Source of the DNA: Flagellimonas pelagia
Lineage (GTDB): Bacteria; Bacteroidota; Bacteroidia; Flavobacteriales; Flavobacteriaceae
Length of the DNA: 64,000 nt
Reading direction: 5' to 3'
NCBI RefSeq assembly: GCF_003584135.1
Contig: NZ_QXFI01000013.1
Coordinates: 291,218 to 355,217 of the forward strand
The notes below the pieces were generated by a model. That model had not been told where the DNA came from. It saw nothing but the letters and a program-made list of their open reading frames with translations, and did no database searches. Below are positions 1 to 10,291 of the stretch, piece by piece. Position numbers and translations under genes: made by a program. The stretch's first letter is position 1; each line of letters begins with the position of its first letter.

Positions 1-1
1 C

Positions 2-529
2 AGAATAAATACCGGGTTTTCGTTGAATAGTGAGATGTTCCAAAAAGGCGGTACCAAAAAGAAAGATGATAAAAATAATCAGCAAAATACTGATTATGGC
101 GCTAACCCATTTGAACTGGAAGGTGCTCAAACCGGTGACCGACACTTTGGCAATGAAAGGGAGTTGGACAATGAGGATATACCGCTATACAATACCAAAT
201 TACCATGGGATGCCCGTTTTACTTATGTAGCTACCTACAACAATAGTAACAGACAGGGCGAAATTACTAACCACTCCCTCATGTTTTCAGGAAACATTCA
301 GCTTTCCCCTAAATGGGAGGTCGGCTTCAACTCCGGATATGACCTCAAAAACAAGGGATTTGCCGATACCCGATTTGCCTTTAAACGGGACTTGGGAAGT
401 TTTAAGCTGAGTTTTGACTGGACTCCCTTCGGAAGGTATGAAAGATGGTATTTCTTCATCGGGATCAAAAGCTCCATCCTCAGCGACCTTAAATGGGAAA
501 ACAGAAGCCAGCCATTTAGCAACCGATAA
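2..529 (+). CDS. LptD-like outer-membrane LPS assembly protein, C-terminal fragment
   Basis: The frame is open at the left edge, so only about the last 175 residues are present. The visible part is a run of alternating aromatic and polar strands typical of an outer-membrane beta-barrel (for example FTYVATYNNSN, WEVGFNSGYDLKNKG, GSFKLSFDWTPFGRYERWYFFIGIK). The W-x-P-F-G-R-Y-E ending and the short polar tail after it are familiar from Bacteroidota LPS-assembly LptD proteins, which place lipopolysaccharide in the outer leaflet. The RidA gene follows at 45 bp on the same strand, which I recall as a common neighbour. An internal TTG or ATG is not the true start. The family call rests on the barrel end only; another large barrel protein is possible. 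Confidence 0.7.
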   Translation, partial: RINTGFSLNSEMFQKGGTKKKDDKNNQQNTDYGANPFELEGAQTGDRHFGNERELDNEDIPLYNTKLPWDARFTYVATYNNSNRQGEITNHSLMFSGNIQLSPKWEVGFNSGYDLKNKGFADTRFAFKRDLGSFKLSFDWTPFGRYERWYFFIGIKSSILSDLKWENRSQPFSNR

Positions 530-573
530 TATTTTTACATACCTTGAATCCATAACCTAGAAACCTTGAACAC

Positions 574-954
574 ATGAAAAAAATCATCAATACTTCCAAA
601 GCACCTGCTCCTATTGGCCCCTATAACCAAGCTACCTTGATCAAGGACACACTATATATTTCTGGGCAAATTCCAATTGATCCATCCACCGGAGAACTTG
701 TGGAAGGGGACATCAAAAAGGAAACTAAGCAGTCCATGGAAAATCTTAAGGCCATTTTGGAAGAAGCGGGGATGACTTTTGAGCACGTGGTCAAATCCAC
801 CATCTTCATCAAGGACATGCACCAATTTGCACAGATCAATGAGGTATATGGTACTTATTTTGATACCGAGACGGCACCAGCCAGGGAAACCGTGGAGGTT
901 GCCAACCTTCCAAAGTTCGTGAATGTGGAGATTTCTATGATTGCCGTTAAATAG
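574..954 (+). CDS. ridA: RidA/YjgF family reactive imine deaminase
   Basis: This is a full-length 126-residue RidA protein. The family hydrolyses reactive enamines and imines formed by PLP enzymes such as threonine dehydratase, releasing ammonia, and works as a cytosolic trimer. Visible signatures are the N-terminal [11 protein letters not shown], the [14 protein letters not shown] strand, and the C-terminal [20 protein letters not shown] with the arginine that binds the substrate carboxylate. The start is the ATG followed by [12 protein letters not shown], the usual family start. The gene follows the LptD-like gene by 45 bp and may be cotranscribed with it. Its last 8 bp overlap the convergent kinase-like gene at the 3' end. 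Confidence 0.95.
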   Translation: MKKIINTSKAPAPIGPYNQATLIKDTLYISGQIPIDPSTGELVEGDIKKETKQSMENLKAILEEAGMTFEHVVKSTIFIKDMHQFAQINEVYGTYFDTETAPARETVEVANLPKFVNVEISMIAVK

Positions 955-1798
955 TCTCTTTATGGAACTCCACGAGGCCTTCTATGGGCCTTCTTCGGAT
1001 GACACCCAAAATCAAATCATTGCGTTCCAGGCAAGCTTCGAGCTCGTCCTGTAAAAAATGGGCGATACTCCCCACAAAACTGATGGGGACCTTGGTGGCC
1101 AACTCGAACTGCATGATGTAGTTGTTCACGAACTGTTGCAGTCCTTTTTCGATAACACCCTTACAATAAGGATGTTCCTTGTTCTCAATGATAAAACGGG
1201 CAAAGGTTGCCAAATAGGTGTTCGGGTTGGGCTGCTTGTACAAATGCTCCTTGATCACGTCCGCATCCAAATCATATTCCTTGGCGAACTTGATACCCAA
1301 ATCCTGTGGCATCTTGTGAAAGTAATAATCGCGCAACAGCTTTCTTCCGAAGAAATTTCCGCTGCCGTCATCCATCAAAATATACCCTAGAGAGGTCACT
1401 TTTTGAATCAGTTGGTGTCCATCATAATAGCTACAGTTAGACCCTGTACCCAAAATACAGACGATGCCCTGCCTGCCAATTTTGGTGGTGGAATAAATGG
1501 CTGCGAAGGTATCTTCCCTTACTTCCGCTTTGGCGTTGGGGAAGAAATCCTTAAAAATGGCTTTTAGGAAATTTTTCATTCTATCGGTACCACAACCGGC
1601 ACCATAGAAAAACAATTGACGTACTTCTGTCCTATTTTTGGAAAGTTCAAAATTATTGGCCAAACGATCCTCGATGACTTCCCTGGTCAGTACCTCGGGG
1701 CTCAATCCTAAAGTTTGGGTCAAGAACAACTGCTCCCCTTTTTCATCTAGGGCTATCCAATCGGATTTAGTGGCACCACTATCCACGATCAAAATCAT
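947..1798 (-). CDS. BadF/BadG/BcrA/BcrD-type ATPase, N-acetylglucosamine-kinase-like
   Basis: A 283-residue protein of the actin-like ATPase fold. The N-terminal phosphate-1 loop is [16 protein letters not shown] (residues 1-16) and the second phosphate loop is [14 protein letters not shown] near residue 115. This matches the Bacteroidota N-acetylglucosamine-kinase-like members of the BadF/BadG family, which phosphorylate amino sugars in the cytosol, for instance sugars recovered from peptidoglycan or chitin. The length is normal for the family. It lies 72 bp downstream of gapA on the same strand, so it may be at the end of the pfkA-gapA transcript. Substrate specificity cannot be read from the sequence. 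Confidence 0.85.
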   Translation of the reverse strand: MILIVDSGATKSDWIALDEKGEQLFLTQTLGLSPEVLTREVIEDRLANNFELSKNRTEVRQLFFYGAGCGTDRMKNFLKAIFKDFFPNAKAEVREDTFAAIYSTTKIGRQGIVCILGTGSNCSYYDGHQLIQKVTSLGYILMDDGSGNFFGRKLLRDYYFHKMPQDLGIKFAKEYDLDADVIKEHLYKQPNPNTYLATFARFIIENKEHPYCKGVIEKGLQQFVNNYIMQFELATKVPISFVGSIAHFLQDELEACLERNDLILGVIRRRPIEGLVEFHKETI

Positions 1799-1870
1799 AC
1801 GTCAAAATTTTATGTGAAATCCTGAAAAGGGCAAAAACCCTTCTCAGGATCATCAATGTAAGATACTAAA

Positions 1871-2896
<1,026 letters not shown>

Positions 2897-3883
2897 TTAA
2901 GTTGTCATTATATCGGAAACTCTGATGAGTTCTTCGTCTATTTCTGTATGGGCCTTGATGGCTTCCGCCAATGGGGTCAATACCATTTTGGTATCGCGAA
3001 TACCCACCATGAGGTTCGATTTACCTTCCAGAAGACTTTCCACGGCCTTTACTCCCATTCTACTGGCCAGTACCCTATCAAAACAAGTTGGGCTTCCTCC
3101 GCGTTGCATATGACCCAAAACGGATACGCGCACATCGTATATCGGCAAATGTTCTTCCACATATTCCTTGAGTTGGAAAACGTTCTTCCCTATCTTATCA
3201 CCTTCTGCAACGATTACAATACTGGACGATTTGCCAGAAGCCTTACTTCGCTTCAGCGATTCCAATAACCTTTCAAGACCGAGGTTCTGCTCGGGAATCA
3301 AAATTTCCTCTGCACCGGCACCCACACCTGCATTCAAGGCAATATGGCCAACATCGCGACCCATTACTTCCACAAAGAACAAGCGGTTGTGGGAACTGGC
3401 GGTATCCCTGATCTTATCGATTACCTCAACAACGGTATTGATGGCCGTATCAAAACCAATAGTATAGGAAGAGCCCAAAATATCATTGTCGATGGTCCCG
3501 GGAATTCCTATCACAGGAAAGCCATACTCCGCATTGAACTTTAAGGCACCTGTGAAACTTCCGTTCCCTCCGATGACCACAAAAGCATCAATACCTTCCT
3601 TGACCAATTGGTCATGTGCTTTCTTTCTACCCTCCGGAGTCCTGAATTCCTCACAGCGGGCCGATTTTAATATAGTACCTCCCTTGTTTATGATGTTGTT
3701 TACGCTACGGGCGTCCATGGGCTTAAAATCCCCTTCGATCATTCCCTGGTATCCTCTGTAGATACCCACACACTCCTTTTCCAAATACGCACAGGTACGA
3801 ACCACTGAACGTATGGCCGCATTCATCCCCGGTGAGTCCCCACCTGATGTGAAGACGGCAATTTTCTTAATTTCTGAAGCCAT
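2897..3883 (-). CDS. pfkA: 6-phosphofructokinase
   Basis: A complete 328-residue phosphofructokinase that converts fructose 6-phosphate to fructose 1,6-bisphosphate. FTSGGDSPGMNAA (residues 11-23) is the N-terminal nucleotide loop. PGTIDND (residues 128-134) holds the catalytic aspartate. The position equivalent to Gly104 of the E. coli enzyme is glycine, and a glycine precedes TIDND, both of which favour the ATP-dependent type over the pyrophosphate type. The usual GGDGS loop reads GGNGS here (residues 105-109), a D-to-N change next to the nucleotide site. It is the first gene of the minus-strand pfkA-gapA pair. Confidence 0.96.
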   Translation of the reverse strand: MASEIKKIAVFTSGGDSPGMNAAIRSVVRTCAYLEKECVGIYRGYQGMIEGDFKPMDARSVNNIINKGGTILKSARCEEFRTPEGRKKAHDQLVKEGIDAFVVIGGNGSFTGALKFNAEYGFPVIGIPGTIDNDILGSSYTIGFDTAINTVVEVIDKIRDTASSHNRLFFVEVMGRDVGHIALNAGVGAGAEEILIPEQNLGLERLLESLKRSKASGKSSSIVIVAEGDKIGKNVFQLKEYVEEHLPIYDVRVSVLGHMQRGGSPTCFDRVLASRMGVKAVESLLEGKSNLMVGIRDTKMVLTPLAEAIKAHTEIDEELIRVSDIMTT

Positions 3884-4017
3884 TAAAAATTTTAAGAGGT
3901 CAAAACTAGGAAACTTTATTGAAATTATGAATGGCTTAATAATTTATTTAATTTCAACGTATTCCTCAAACGTTTTCGTAAAAATTTAGATGAAATTCGT
4001 GTAAAAATACAAATCTC

Positions 4018-7000
4018 CTAGGGCCTGTTCGGGATATTGTCCGCCTTTTGTGAAAACCGTATAAGACTATCCCTTCCCATTACCTCCGAAGTGGGTCTTT
4101 GGGGTTCCGGTTGTACTGCTTTCTCTTTCTTTTGGAAGACCTTTTGCATCAACTCCTTGAAACTATCAAAATCCACTTGATAGGACAGACCCACACCTTG
4201 GGTATACCCTTGTCGTTCTGCCAAAAATTGCTGAATCTGATTTTCCCGATTGAATATTTTTGCACTTAAGGTTCCTTGGTCGTTCAACAACACCTGTACT
4301 TCCACATCCCCGGCAACTACCGTTTCCGATACCCCTCCTACAGGTACCCCAACCCTGCCATTCACCAGAATTTTGTCGGAAATTTGGGTAGAAACTGTCA
4401 CCCCGATCCTATTTTCGGTTCGGGTGTCGGCATTGGGATCTAAAAGTCCTTGCTCGTAAGATACCCCAAGATTGAATTTATCGTTGTTACTCCCCAAAAT
4501 GGAGTTGAGCAAACCGGAGGCGGTCTGTATCAAATTTCCTGTAACAGCTTGTTGGTTGATTCCTGTTTGGGCATTTACAAAGGTTCCCTGTGCCAATAGG
4601 AAAAAGGCATTACGCTCCTTCACTGTGGGATCTTGCAATCTATATTGAAGTTCCGATTGTACCACGGAATTGGTTCCTGGAAAATCGATGTCAAAATTAA
4701 CGTTGGGCCTTTCCAATTCGCCATCCAACCGAACGACCACCTCGGTGGCTATCCTACCCGTATACCCGGCATTGTCCAACAACGGGGCCGGATTGGCATT
4801 CAGGGAATATACGGCTTCCAGATTCAACTGGGCGGCCAAAGGATCACGTTCCCAAAGAATGGTACCTCCGGGACGAACTTTGAATTTCTTATCGATGATA
4901 CCACCGTATTTAAAATTGTATTCTCCCGTTACCGCTACGAATTCCCCATACATGTTAAACTTACCATTGGTGTTGATCTCGATCAACAGGATTCCTGCTC
5001 CGGTACCCTTTAAGGAACTTCCTGAAGCCCTATCCACCACAATTTCAACCTCCGCTTCAGGAGTAATGGTTAAGTCAAATTTCATCTCTAGACCTTGGTA
5101 CTCTTCCAAAACCCGTTCTTCCTCGAAGGAATTGGTTTGGTTCTTATTGATGAAATTGATGAATGAATAGTCCCCAACACTGGTGACATCGCTCAATGGG
5201 ATTTTAAGGGATGTTCCTTTTGCAGTGTTAGCATCAACAGTAATGGTCAAAGCATCTGTGGGACCGTAAATACTACCTGTACCATTGATAAAACCTGTAC
5301 CATAATAAAGAGATTCCTCATCAAACTCAGTATTAAGGATCATAAAACGGTCATAATTGGTATCCACATCCAAGCCAAGGTACCAATTGGAGAATTCAGT
5401 ATGGCTAATGGTACCATCAAGAGTCGCCTTGGTTCCTTCTACGACATCAGATAAGCCTACTTTTTCAAAATAGAAAGTTTGGTCGAAGAGTCTCACTCTG
5501 GACATTGGAGCAAAGTCGTAATCCACATTCAGGTATGGTATTCCAATCCCGGCATCGTTCAAGGTCAGTTCCCCATTTATGGATGGGTTGGTCGCTTCTC
5601 CAGTAATCCGGGTGCTACCATTGACCTTCCCACGAATATTGGAAATGACACCATCTCCCAAGGGACTGAAGGGTTCCAGCGAGAAATCGGTAAAATCGGC
5701 CGTCAAGTTCAATTCCTGTTTGTTGTTGAAGTTGGTCACCTTTCCGTTGATGCTCAGTTTTTCCTTCCCATTGTCGTTCAACCAGGTACTCACCCCAAAC
5801 TCGGTCAGGTCGTTGTTTCCGAAAATACCGATCTCCATGTCGCCCAAATGGATATCGTTGACACTAAAATCCTGAATCTTCAGACTTGATGTGGGCAGAT
5901 ATTTGCCATCCTTCTGTAAAATATTGAGGAAACCGTCCACGGCCCCGTTCATCTTCAGGCTGTCAATGGCAGGGGTAATCTTGTTCAACGACACCAATTT
6001 AAATTGAAGGTCCAAATCCTTATAGGTGGAATCCGCTATTTCCCCACGTAACCGAATCTGTTCGTCGTTGTTATTGTCCATCACCAGGTCCTCGATCTTA
6101 ATGCTGTCCAAAGCGCTATTGAAGATTACTTTGTTCTTGCTATTCCCGTCACGGTTCAACACCCAGGTATTGCCCTTGAAACTGACATCGGATTTTTTGA
6201 GCCCGATCACGGATTTGTTGTTCTCGTTGAAGGTGTGGTAAAAGTTTAAGTTGTAGCTATCGTTATATTGGCTACCTCCCTTAAATTCCGTCCTAAAGAA
6301 AAGGGTATCCTTAAGGGTAGTGTTGATCAAACTGAAATCCTTGATATCATAATAGGCCGTGGAAAGGTCCTCCACCGAAACGAAGGTGTTGAAAAGAGGA
6401 TTCTTGTTGTCGATCTTGAGTTCCAAATTATCGAATTTATTCCCAAATGCCTCTATACTCGGCGATTTAAAGGTGAGCTTAAAGTCCCTCTCATCTGCCT
6501 GAATGCTACCACGGATAAAGGTATTGGCATCAAAAACAACTTCTGGGAAGAACACGTCCACAATTTTGTTGTATATCTTAAAATTGAAGTCCACATGCTG
6601 GCCATCCGAAATCTCGAACGGTTTATAATTGGTGTAAATACTACCGATGGAGTTTTGAACCAATCTACCCAACTCCTCTACCTTGAACTTACCTTTCATA
6701 TAACCGGTGATGATATCCGGGGAATTGATCTCTACTGTGCGCACGGTATCCTTGTCGAAGGAGGAGTTCACAGTAAAATCCTCAAAGTAGTAGGTGTCAT
6801 TTATATTTTGATAGGTGGTATTGGTAAAGTTCATTTGCCCGACCATGTCATCCAGGTTGTTTCCTTCGATATCCATGTTCACGTGGCCTTTGAAGATGCT
6901 GATGCTGTCGTCAATAAAGTTCAATTCCTTCAAGTCGGCATAATCCACCGCGGCAACAAAGTTGAACTTGTTCTCCCTTCCCCCAAAATCTGCCAATCCT

Positions 7001-8466
7001 TTAAAATCGAACCTGAAATTATCATCATTACACAACAGAATCCCATCAAAGAGCTGATCCTTCAAAATACCCGAAACCTTTATTTTGTTGTATTCATAGT
7101 TGTTGTATTCCAACTTGTATATTTCTCCCCTTACCTCGGTATTCAGACTTTCGGCGACAAATCCCTTACCCTCCACATTCATGTCCAAAGAAGTGAATCC
7201 AAGTTGGTCATCATTGATGAAATCACCCAAATTAAAATCCATCAGCGAAATAAAACCAATATAGGAAGCATCCTCTATGGTCTGAATATTGGTCATCTGC
7301 AAATCCACATAACTGTCACCCACTGCCGTGTTCAGATTCACCGTGGCATCGATAGAGGTTTCGGTGACTTCTACATCCCCCCTAACGGTAAACTGGCCCA
7401 ATTTCTGTACGGATTCCGGAATGTTCTCTCCCAAGATTTTAGGCAAGATTCCCCTCAACTGATAGTAACTCGAAGTGAGGTTGTCGATATCACCACGTAA
7501 CACAAAAGGAGCCTGCTCACTGAACATGTTATCGAACTCAAAGTCGCCCCTGATCCCCGTGTTATCCGTGTTCAAAAACAAGTCCTTCACCTTGATCTGG
7601 TTAAGTACCCCGCTAAAATCCCCTGTAAAATTGACCACTTTGTCCTGGCCAAATTCATTATAAAATGTGTTCACCTCATTAAGGGCGACCGTGGACTCAG
7701 TAAAATTGGCATTGAGCTGTACGCGGTCCACAAACTGGGCAAAATCCTCCCGATCGTAGGTAAACACCAGATTGCCTTTCAGTTCCGATTGTTCGGTGTC
7801 GATGAGCAGGGAGTCGAAGCGCATCTCCTCTTTGGTGTACTTAAAATCCGCCGCCAGCTTTTTCAAGAGAATACCCCGACGCGCCAGCATGGAAAGATCT
7901 TCGATTTTTGTGGTCACTTCGGGTCCCAATATCTGAAAATCGGATGCCAAGATGGAGACGTCATTGAAATCCAAAGTTTTTGGTTTTTCCAAATTGTCAT
8001 CGATCAAACGGAACTTTCCGTTATGGATCTGTATCTCATCCGAAGAAAGGAAAAAAGGAGGAGTCCCCGGGTCCCTTGGTTTCCCATCATCCAGTTTAGC
8101 CACAAAAACATCCAGATTGGTGTCCGTTTCCCCTTCATAAGTCCTTAGGTTGAAAACAAGGCCGTCCACCTCAATGTCCCCAAATTCCATTTTGTTGTTG
8201 GCCATATTCCGAAGGCTCAAGATGGAAGTGGTCAGTTTGTGGATGTAGAACAAGGTGTCCTTTTTATAATCCTCCACATAAATTCCCTTAACCCCTGTGT
8301 TCAGATTGAATAGGGAAAGACTAACGCGATCGATCTGAATATTGGTCCCAAATTCCTCGTTTACGGAATCCATGGCATATTTGGCCAACTTGGTCTGTAC
8401 AACGGGCATGGAAAGCACCAGCGAGCCCAATACCATGAACAGCAAAATAGCCAGTAGGATGCGCAA
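4018..8466 (-). CDS. tamB: TamB-like translocation and assembly module protein (AsmA/DUF490 family)
   Basis: A very large protein of 1482 residues. It has an N-terminal membrane anchor (LLAILLFMVLGSLVLSMP), then long repetitive beta-strand sequence typical of the periplasm-spanning lipid-transfer groove of TamB/AsmA proteins, and the conserved C-terminal domain (GGTILWERDPLAAQLNLEAVYSL ... LTRTEN-like barrel-facing end with QISDKILVNGRVGVPVGG). Family members link inner and outer membranes and help phospholipid transport and barrel assembly. The first usable start is a TTG at 8466. The frame continues upstream through codons reading PIKKLRKIL, a natural anchor prefix, before a stop at 8501-8499, but no ATG, GTG or TTG lies there. 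It is divergent from tsaD with a shared 71-bp upstream region. Confidence 0.9.
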   Translation of the reverse strand: MRILLAILLFMVLGSLVLSMPVVQTKLAKYAMDSVNEEFGTNIQIDRVSLSLFNLNTGVKGIYVEDYKKDTLFYIHKLTTSILSLRNMANNKMEFGDIEVDGLVFNLRTYEGETDTNLDVFVAKLDDGKPRDPGTPPFFLSSDEIQIHNGKFRLIDDNLEKPKTLDFNDVSILASDFQILGPEVTTKIEDLSMLARRGILLKKLAADFKYTKEEMRFDSLLIDTEQSELKGNLVFTYDREDFAQFVDRVQLNANFTESTVALNEVNTFYNEFGQDKVVNFTGDFSGVLNQIKVKDLFLNTDNTGIRGDFEFDNMFSEQAPFVLRGDIDNLTSSYYQLRGILPKILGENIPESVQKLGQFTVRGDVEVTETSIDATVNLNTAVGDSYVDLQMTNIQTIEDASYIGFISLMDFNLGDFINDDQLGFTSLDMNVEGKGFVAESLNTEVRGEIYKLEYNNYEYNKIKVSGILKDQLFDGILLCNDDNFRFDFKGLADFGGRENKFNFVAAVDYADLKELNFIDDSISIFKGHVNMDIEGNNLDDMVGQMNFTNTTYQNINDTYYFEDFTVNSSFDKDTVRTVEINSPDIITGYMKGKFKVEELGRLVQNSIGSIYTNYKPFEISDGQHVDFNFKIYNKIVDVFFPEVVFDANTFIRGSIQADERDFKLTFKSPSIEAFGNKFDNLELKIDNKNPLFNTFVSVEDLSTAYYDIKDFSLINTTLKDTLFFRTEFKGGSQYNDSYNLNFYHTFNENNKSVIGLKKSDVSFKGNTWVLNRDGNSKNKVIFNSALDSIKIEDLVMDNNNDEQIRLRGEIADSTYKDLDLQFKLVSLNKITPAIDSLKMNGAVDGFLNILQKDGKYLPTSSLKIQDFSVNDIHLGDMEIGIFGNNDLTEFGVSTWLNDNGKEKLSINGKVTNFNNKQELNLTADFTDFSLEPFSPLGDGVISNIRGKVNGSTRITGEATNPSINGELTLNDAGIGIPYLNVDYDFAPMSRVRLFDQTFYFEKVGLSDVVEGTKATLDGTISHTEFSNWYLGLDVDTNYDRFMILNTEFDEESLYYGTGFINGTGSIYGPTDALTITVDANTAKGTSLKIPLSDVTSVGDYSFINFINKNQTNSFEEERVLEEYQGLEMKFDLTITPEAEVEIVVDRASGSSLKGTGAGILLIEINTNGKFNMYGEFVAVTGEYNFKYGGIIDKKFKVRPGGTILWERDPLAAQLNLEAVYSLNANPAPLLDNAGYTGRIATEVVVRLDGELERPNVNFDIDFPGTNSVVQSELQYRLQDPTVKERNAFFLLAQGTFVNAQTGINQQAVTGNLIQTASGLLNSILGSNNDKFNLGVSYEQGLLDPNADTRTENRIGVTVSTQISDKILVNGRVGVPVGGVSETVVAGDVEVQVLLNDQGTLSAKIFNRENQIQQFLAERQGYTQGVGLSYQVDFDSFKELMQKVFQKKEKAVQPEPQRPTSEVMGRDSLIRFSQKADNIPNRP

Positions 8467-8485
8467 CAGTATTTTACGAAGTTTT

Positions 8486-8512
8486 TTGATAGGGCTTTAT
8501 GTTTTACCTTTG
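8486..8512 (+). promoter_or_regulatory. Bacteroidota-type promoter for tsaD
   Basis: TTG at 8486-8488 and TACCTTTG at 8505-8512 are separated by 16 nt. This fits the -33/-7 promoter of this phylum (TTG and TAnnTTTG), with spacing at the short end. It would start transcription about 20 nt before the GTG start of tsaD at 8538. Predicted from pattern only. Confidence 0.5.
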
Positions 8513-8537
8513 ATGACCAATTTTTGTTCCAAAACCA

Positions 8538-9566
8538 GTGACAGATACAAAAAAATATATTCTTGCGATCGAATCATCCTGCGATGACACTTCTGCTGCC
8601 GTACTTTGTCATACAAATGTACTGAGCAATGTAGTGGCTACGCAAGAAATCCACAAGCAATATGGAGGTGTTGTCCCAGAGTTGGCTTCTAGGGCACATC
8701 AACAAAACATTGTTCCCGTGGTGCACCAGGCCTTGGCCAAAGCAAATATCGATAAAAAAGAACTATCCGCCATAGCCTTTACACGAGGTCCGGGACTCAT
8801 GGGTTCCTTGCTCGTTGGCACCTCATTTGCCAAGTCTTTAGCTTTGGGTCTCAACATTCCTTTGATCGAGGTCAACCACATGGAAGCCCACATCCTGGCG
8901 CATTTCATTGAGGATGAAAATAAGTCCAAACCCACCTTTCCTTTTTTGGCCATGACCATAAGCGGTGGACATACCCAAATTGTAAAAGTGACCGATCATT
9001 TTACCATGCAAGTATTGGGTGAAACATTGGATGATGCCGTGGGCGAAGCTTTTGACAAAAGTGCCAAGTTGATGGGACTACCCTATCCCGGGGGTCCTTT
9101 GGTGGACAAATATGCCAAGCTGGGAAATCCTAGTGCTTTTGATTTTCCAAAACCGAAGGTAGATGGGCTCAATTTCAGCTTTAGTGGCCTAAAAACAAGT
9201 ATCCTGTACTTTTTGCGAAGGGAAACCCAAAAGAACCCCAAATTTGTGGAAGAAAACATCAACGATATCTGTGCATCGGTACAGCACACCATTTTGGATA
9301 TTTTGATGGAAAAACTCCAAATGGCTGTGGATCAAACCGGAATCAAACAGGTAGCCATTGGTGGCGGTGTTGCCGCTAACTCTGGAATCCGGGCAAGACT
9401 GAAGGAAGCCGAGGAAACCTTGGGTTGGCAAACCTTTATTCCTAAATTTGAGTATTGCACCGATAATGCCGCCATGATCGGAATTGTGGGCTACCTTAAA
9501 TTTGAAAAGGGAAAATTTACGGATCAAAGTGTGGCCGCCAAAGCCCGTTATGCTATCGGCAGCTAA
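8538..9566 (+). CDS. tsaD: tRNA N6-adenosine threonylcarbamoyltransferase
   Basis: A complete 342-residue TsaD (Gcp/Kae1/Qri7), the catalytic subunit that transfers threonylcarbamoyl to A37 of ANN-decoding tRNAs. Visible motifs are the N-terminal ILAIESSCDDTSAAV, the metal-binding NHMEAHILAH (two histidines four apart), ISGGHTQIV, and GGVAANSGIRARL near the C-terminus. The start is a GTG at 8538. The next gene, rsmE, begins 20 bp later on the same strand, so two RNA-modification genes are probably cotranscribed. Confidence 0.97.
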   Translation: MTDTKKYILAIESSCDDTSAAVLCHTNVLSNVVATQEIHKQYGGVVPELASRAHQQNIVPVVHQALAKANIDKKELSAIAFTRGPGLMGSLLVGTSFAKSLALGLNIPLIEVNHMEAHILAHFIEDENKSKPTFPFLAMTISGGHTQIVKVTDHFTMQVLGETLDDAVGEAFDKSAKLMGLPYPGGPLVDKYAKLGNPSAFDFPKPKVDGLNFSFSGLKTSILYFLRRETQKNPKFVEENINDICASVQHTILDILMEKLQMAVDQTGIKQVAIGGGVAANSGIRARLKEAEETLGWQTFIPKFEYCTDNAAMIGIVGYLKFEKGKFTDQSVAAKARYAIGS

Positions 9567-9586
9567 CCAACCTTAAACTTAAGACC

Positions 9587-10291
9587 ATGCAACTTTTCTT
9601 TAACCCTTCGTTGGACAGCAGCATCAAACAATTTGTTTTTCCTCCCGAAGAGAGTAAACATATTGCCAGGGTGCTCAGGAAAACCGAAGGGGACATTGTA
9701 CATATCACCAATGGAAAGGGATATCTGTTCGAAGCAGAGATCTTGGTCCCTGATCAAAAGAGGTGCAAGGTCAAGATCGTTTCCGAGAGCAAATCGGTTC
9801 CCAAGCGCTATAGCCTTCACATGGCCGTAGCCCCTACCAAAATGAACGATCGGTTTGAATGGTTCCTCGAAAAGGCAACAGAAATAGGAATTGATGAAAT
9901 CACTCCCCTGATCTGTGATCACTCCGAACGAAAAACGGTTAAATTGGAGCGCATGGAACGGGTGTTGCAATCCGCCATGAAGCAGTCCTTACAAACCGTA
10001 TTGCCAAAACTTAATCCTCCGATGTCTTTCAAGGATTTCATGGAAATCGAAAATACCGGACTAAAATTTATTGCCCATTGCGATGAAGGGGAAAAGATGG
10101 AACTTAAACGTAGGGTAATCGCGGATATGGACACTACCATTTTAATTGGTCCCGAAGGAGATTTTTCCATGGAGGAGATCGATGCCGCAAAGGCTAAGGG
10201 CTTTGTCCCCATTTCTTTAGGGAATAATAGACTTCGCACAGAAACCGCGGCCATCGTGGCATGTGCCACGGTAAACATCATCAATAGTTAA
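9587..10291 (+). CDS. rsmE: 16S rRNA (uracil-1498-N3)-methyltransferase
   Basis: A 234-residue SPOUT methyltransferase of the RsmE family that methylates U1498 of 16S rRNA. The N-terminal part (MQLFFNPSLD ... HIARVLRKTEGD) is the PUA-like RNA-binding domain. The C-terminal half carries the knotted AdoMet site: ILIGPEGDFSMEEID and ISLGNNRLRTETAA. Its stop codon overlaps the convergent DUF1223 gene by 4 bp. Length and motifs are standard. Confidence 0.95.
   Translation: MQLFFNPSLDSSIKQFVFPPEESKHIARVLRKTEGDIVHITNGKGYLFEAEILVPDQKRCKVKIVSESKSVPKRYSLHMAVAPTKMNDRFEWFLEKATEIGIDEITPLICDHSERKTVKLERMERVLQSAMKQSLQTVLPKLNPPMSFKDFMEIENTGLKFIAHCDEGEKMELKRRVIADMDTTILIGPEGDFSMEEIDAAKAKGFVPISLGNNRLRTETAAIVACATVNIINS

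Noticed and set aside
3901..3908. -7 box TAGTTTTG upstream of pfkA on the minus strand
   Set aside because: It matches TAnnTTTG but lies only 17 bp from the start codon and lacks a TTG at the -33 distance.
6268..7500. Long open frame of 410 codons on the plus strand
   Set aside because: It is wholly antisense to the TamB gene, whose sequence has clear family features; the translated product has no recognisable domain and the composition is that of a reverse-frame shadow.
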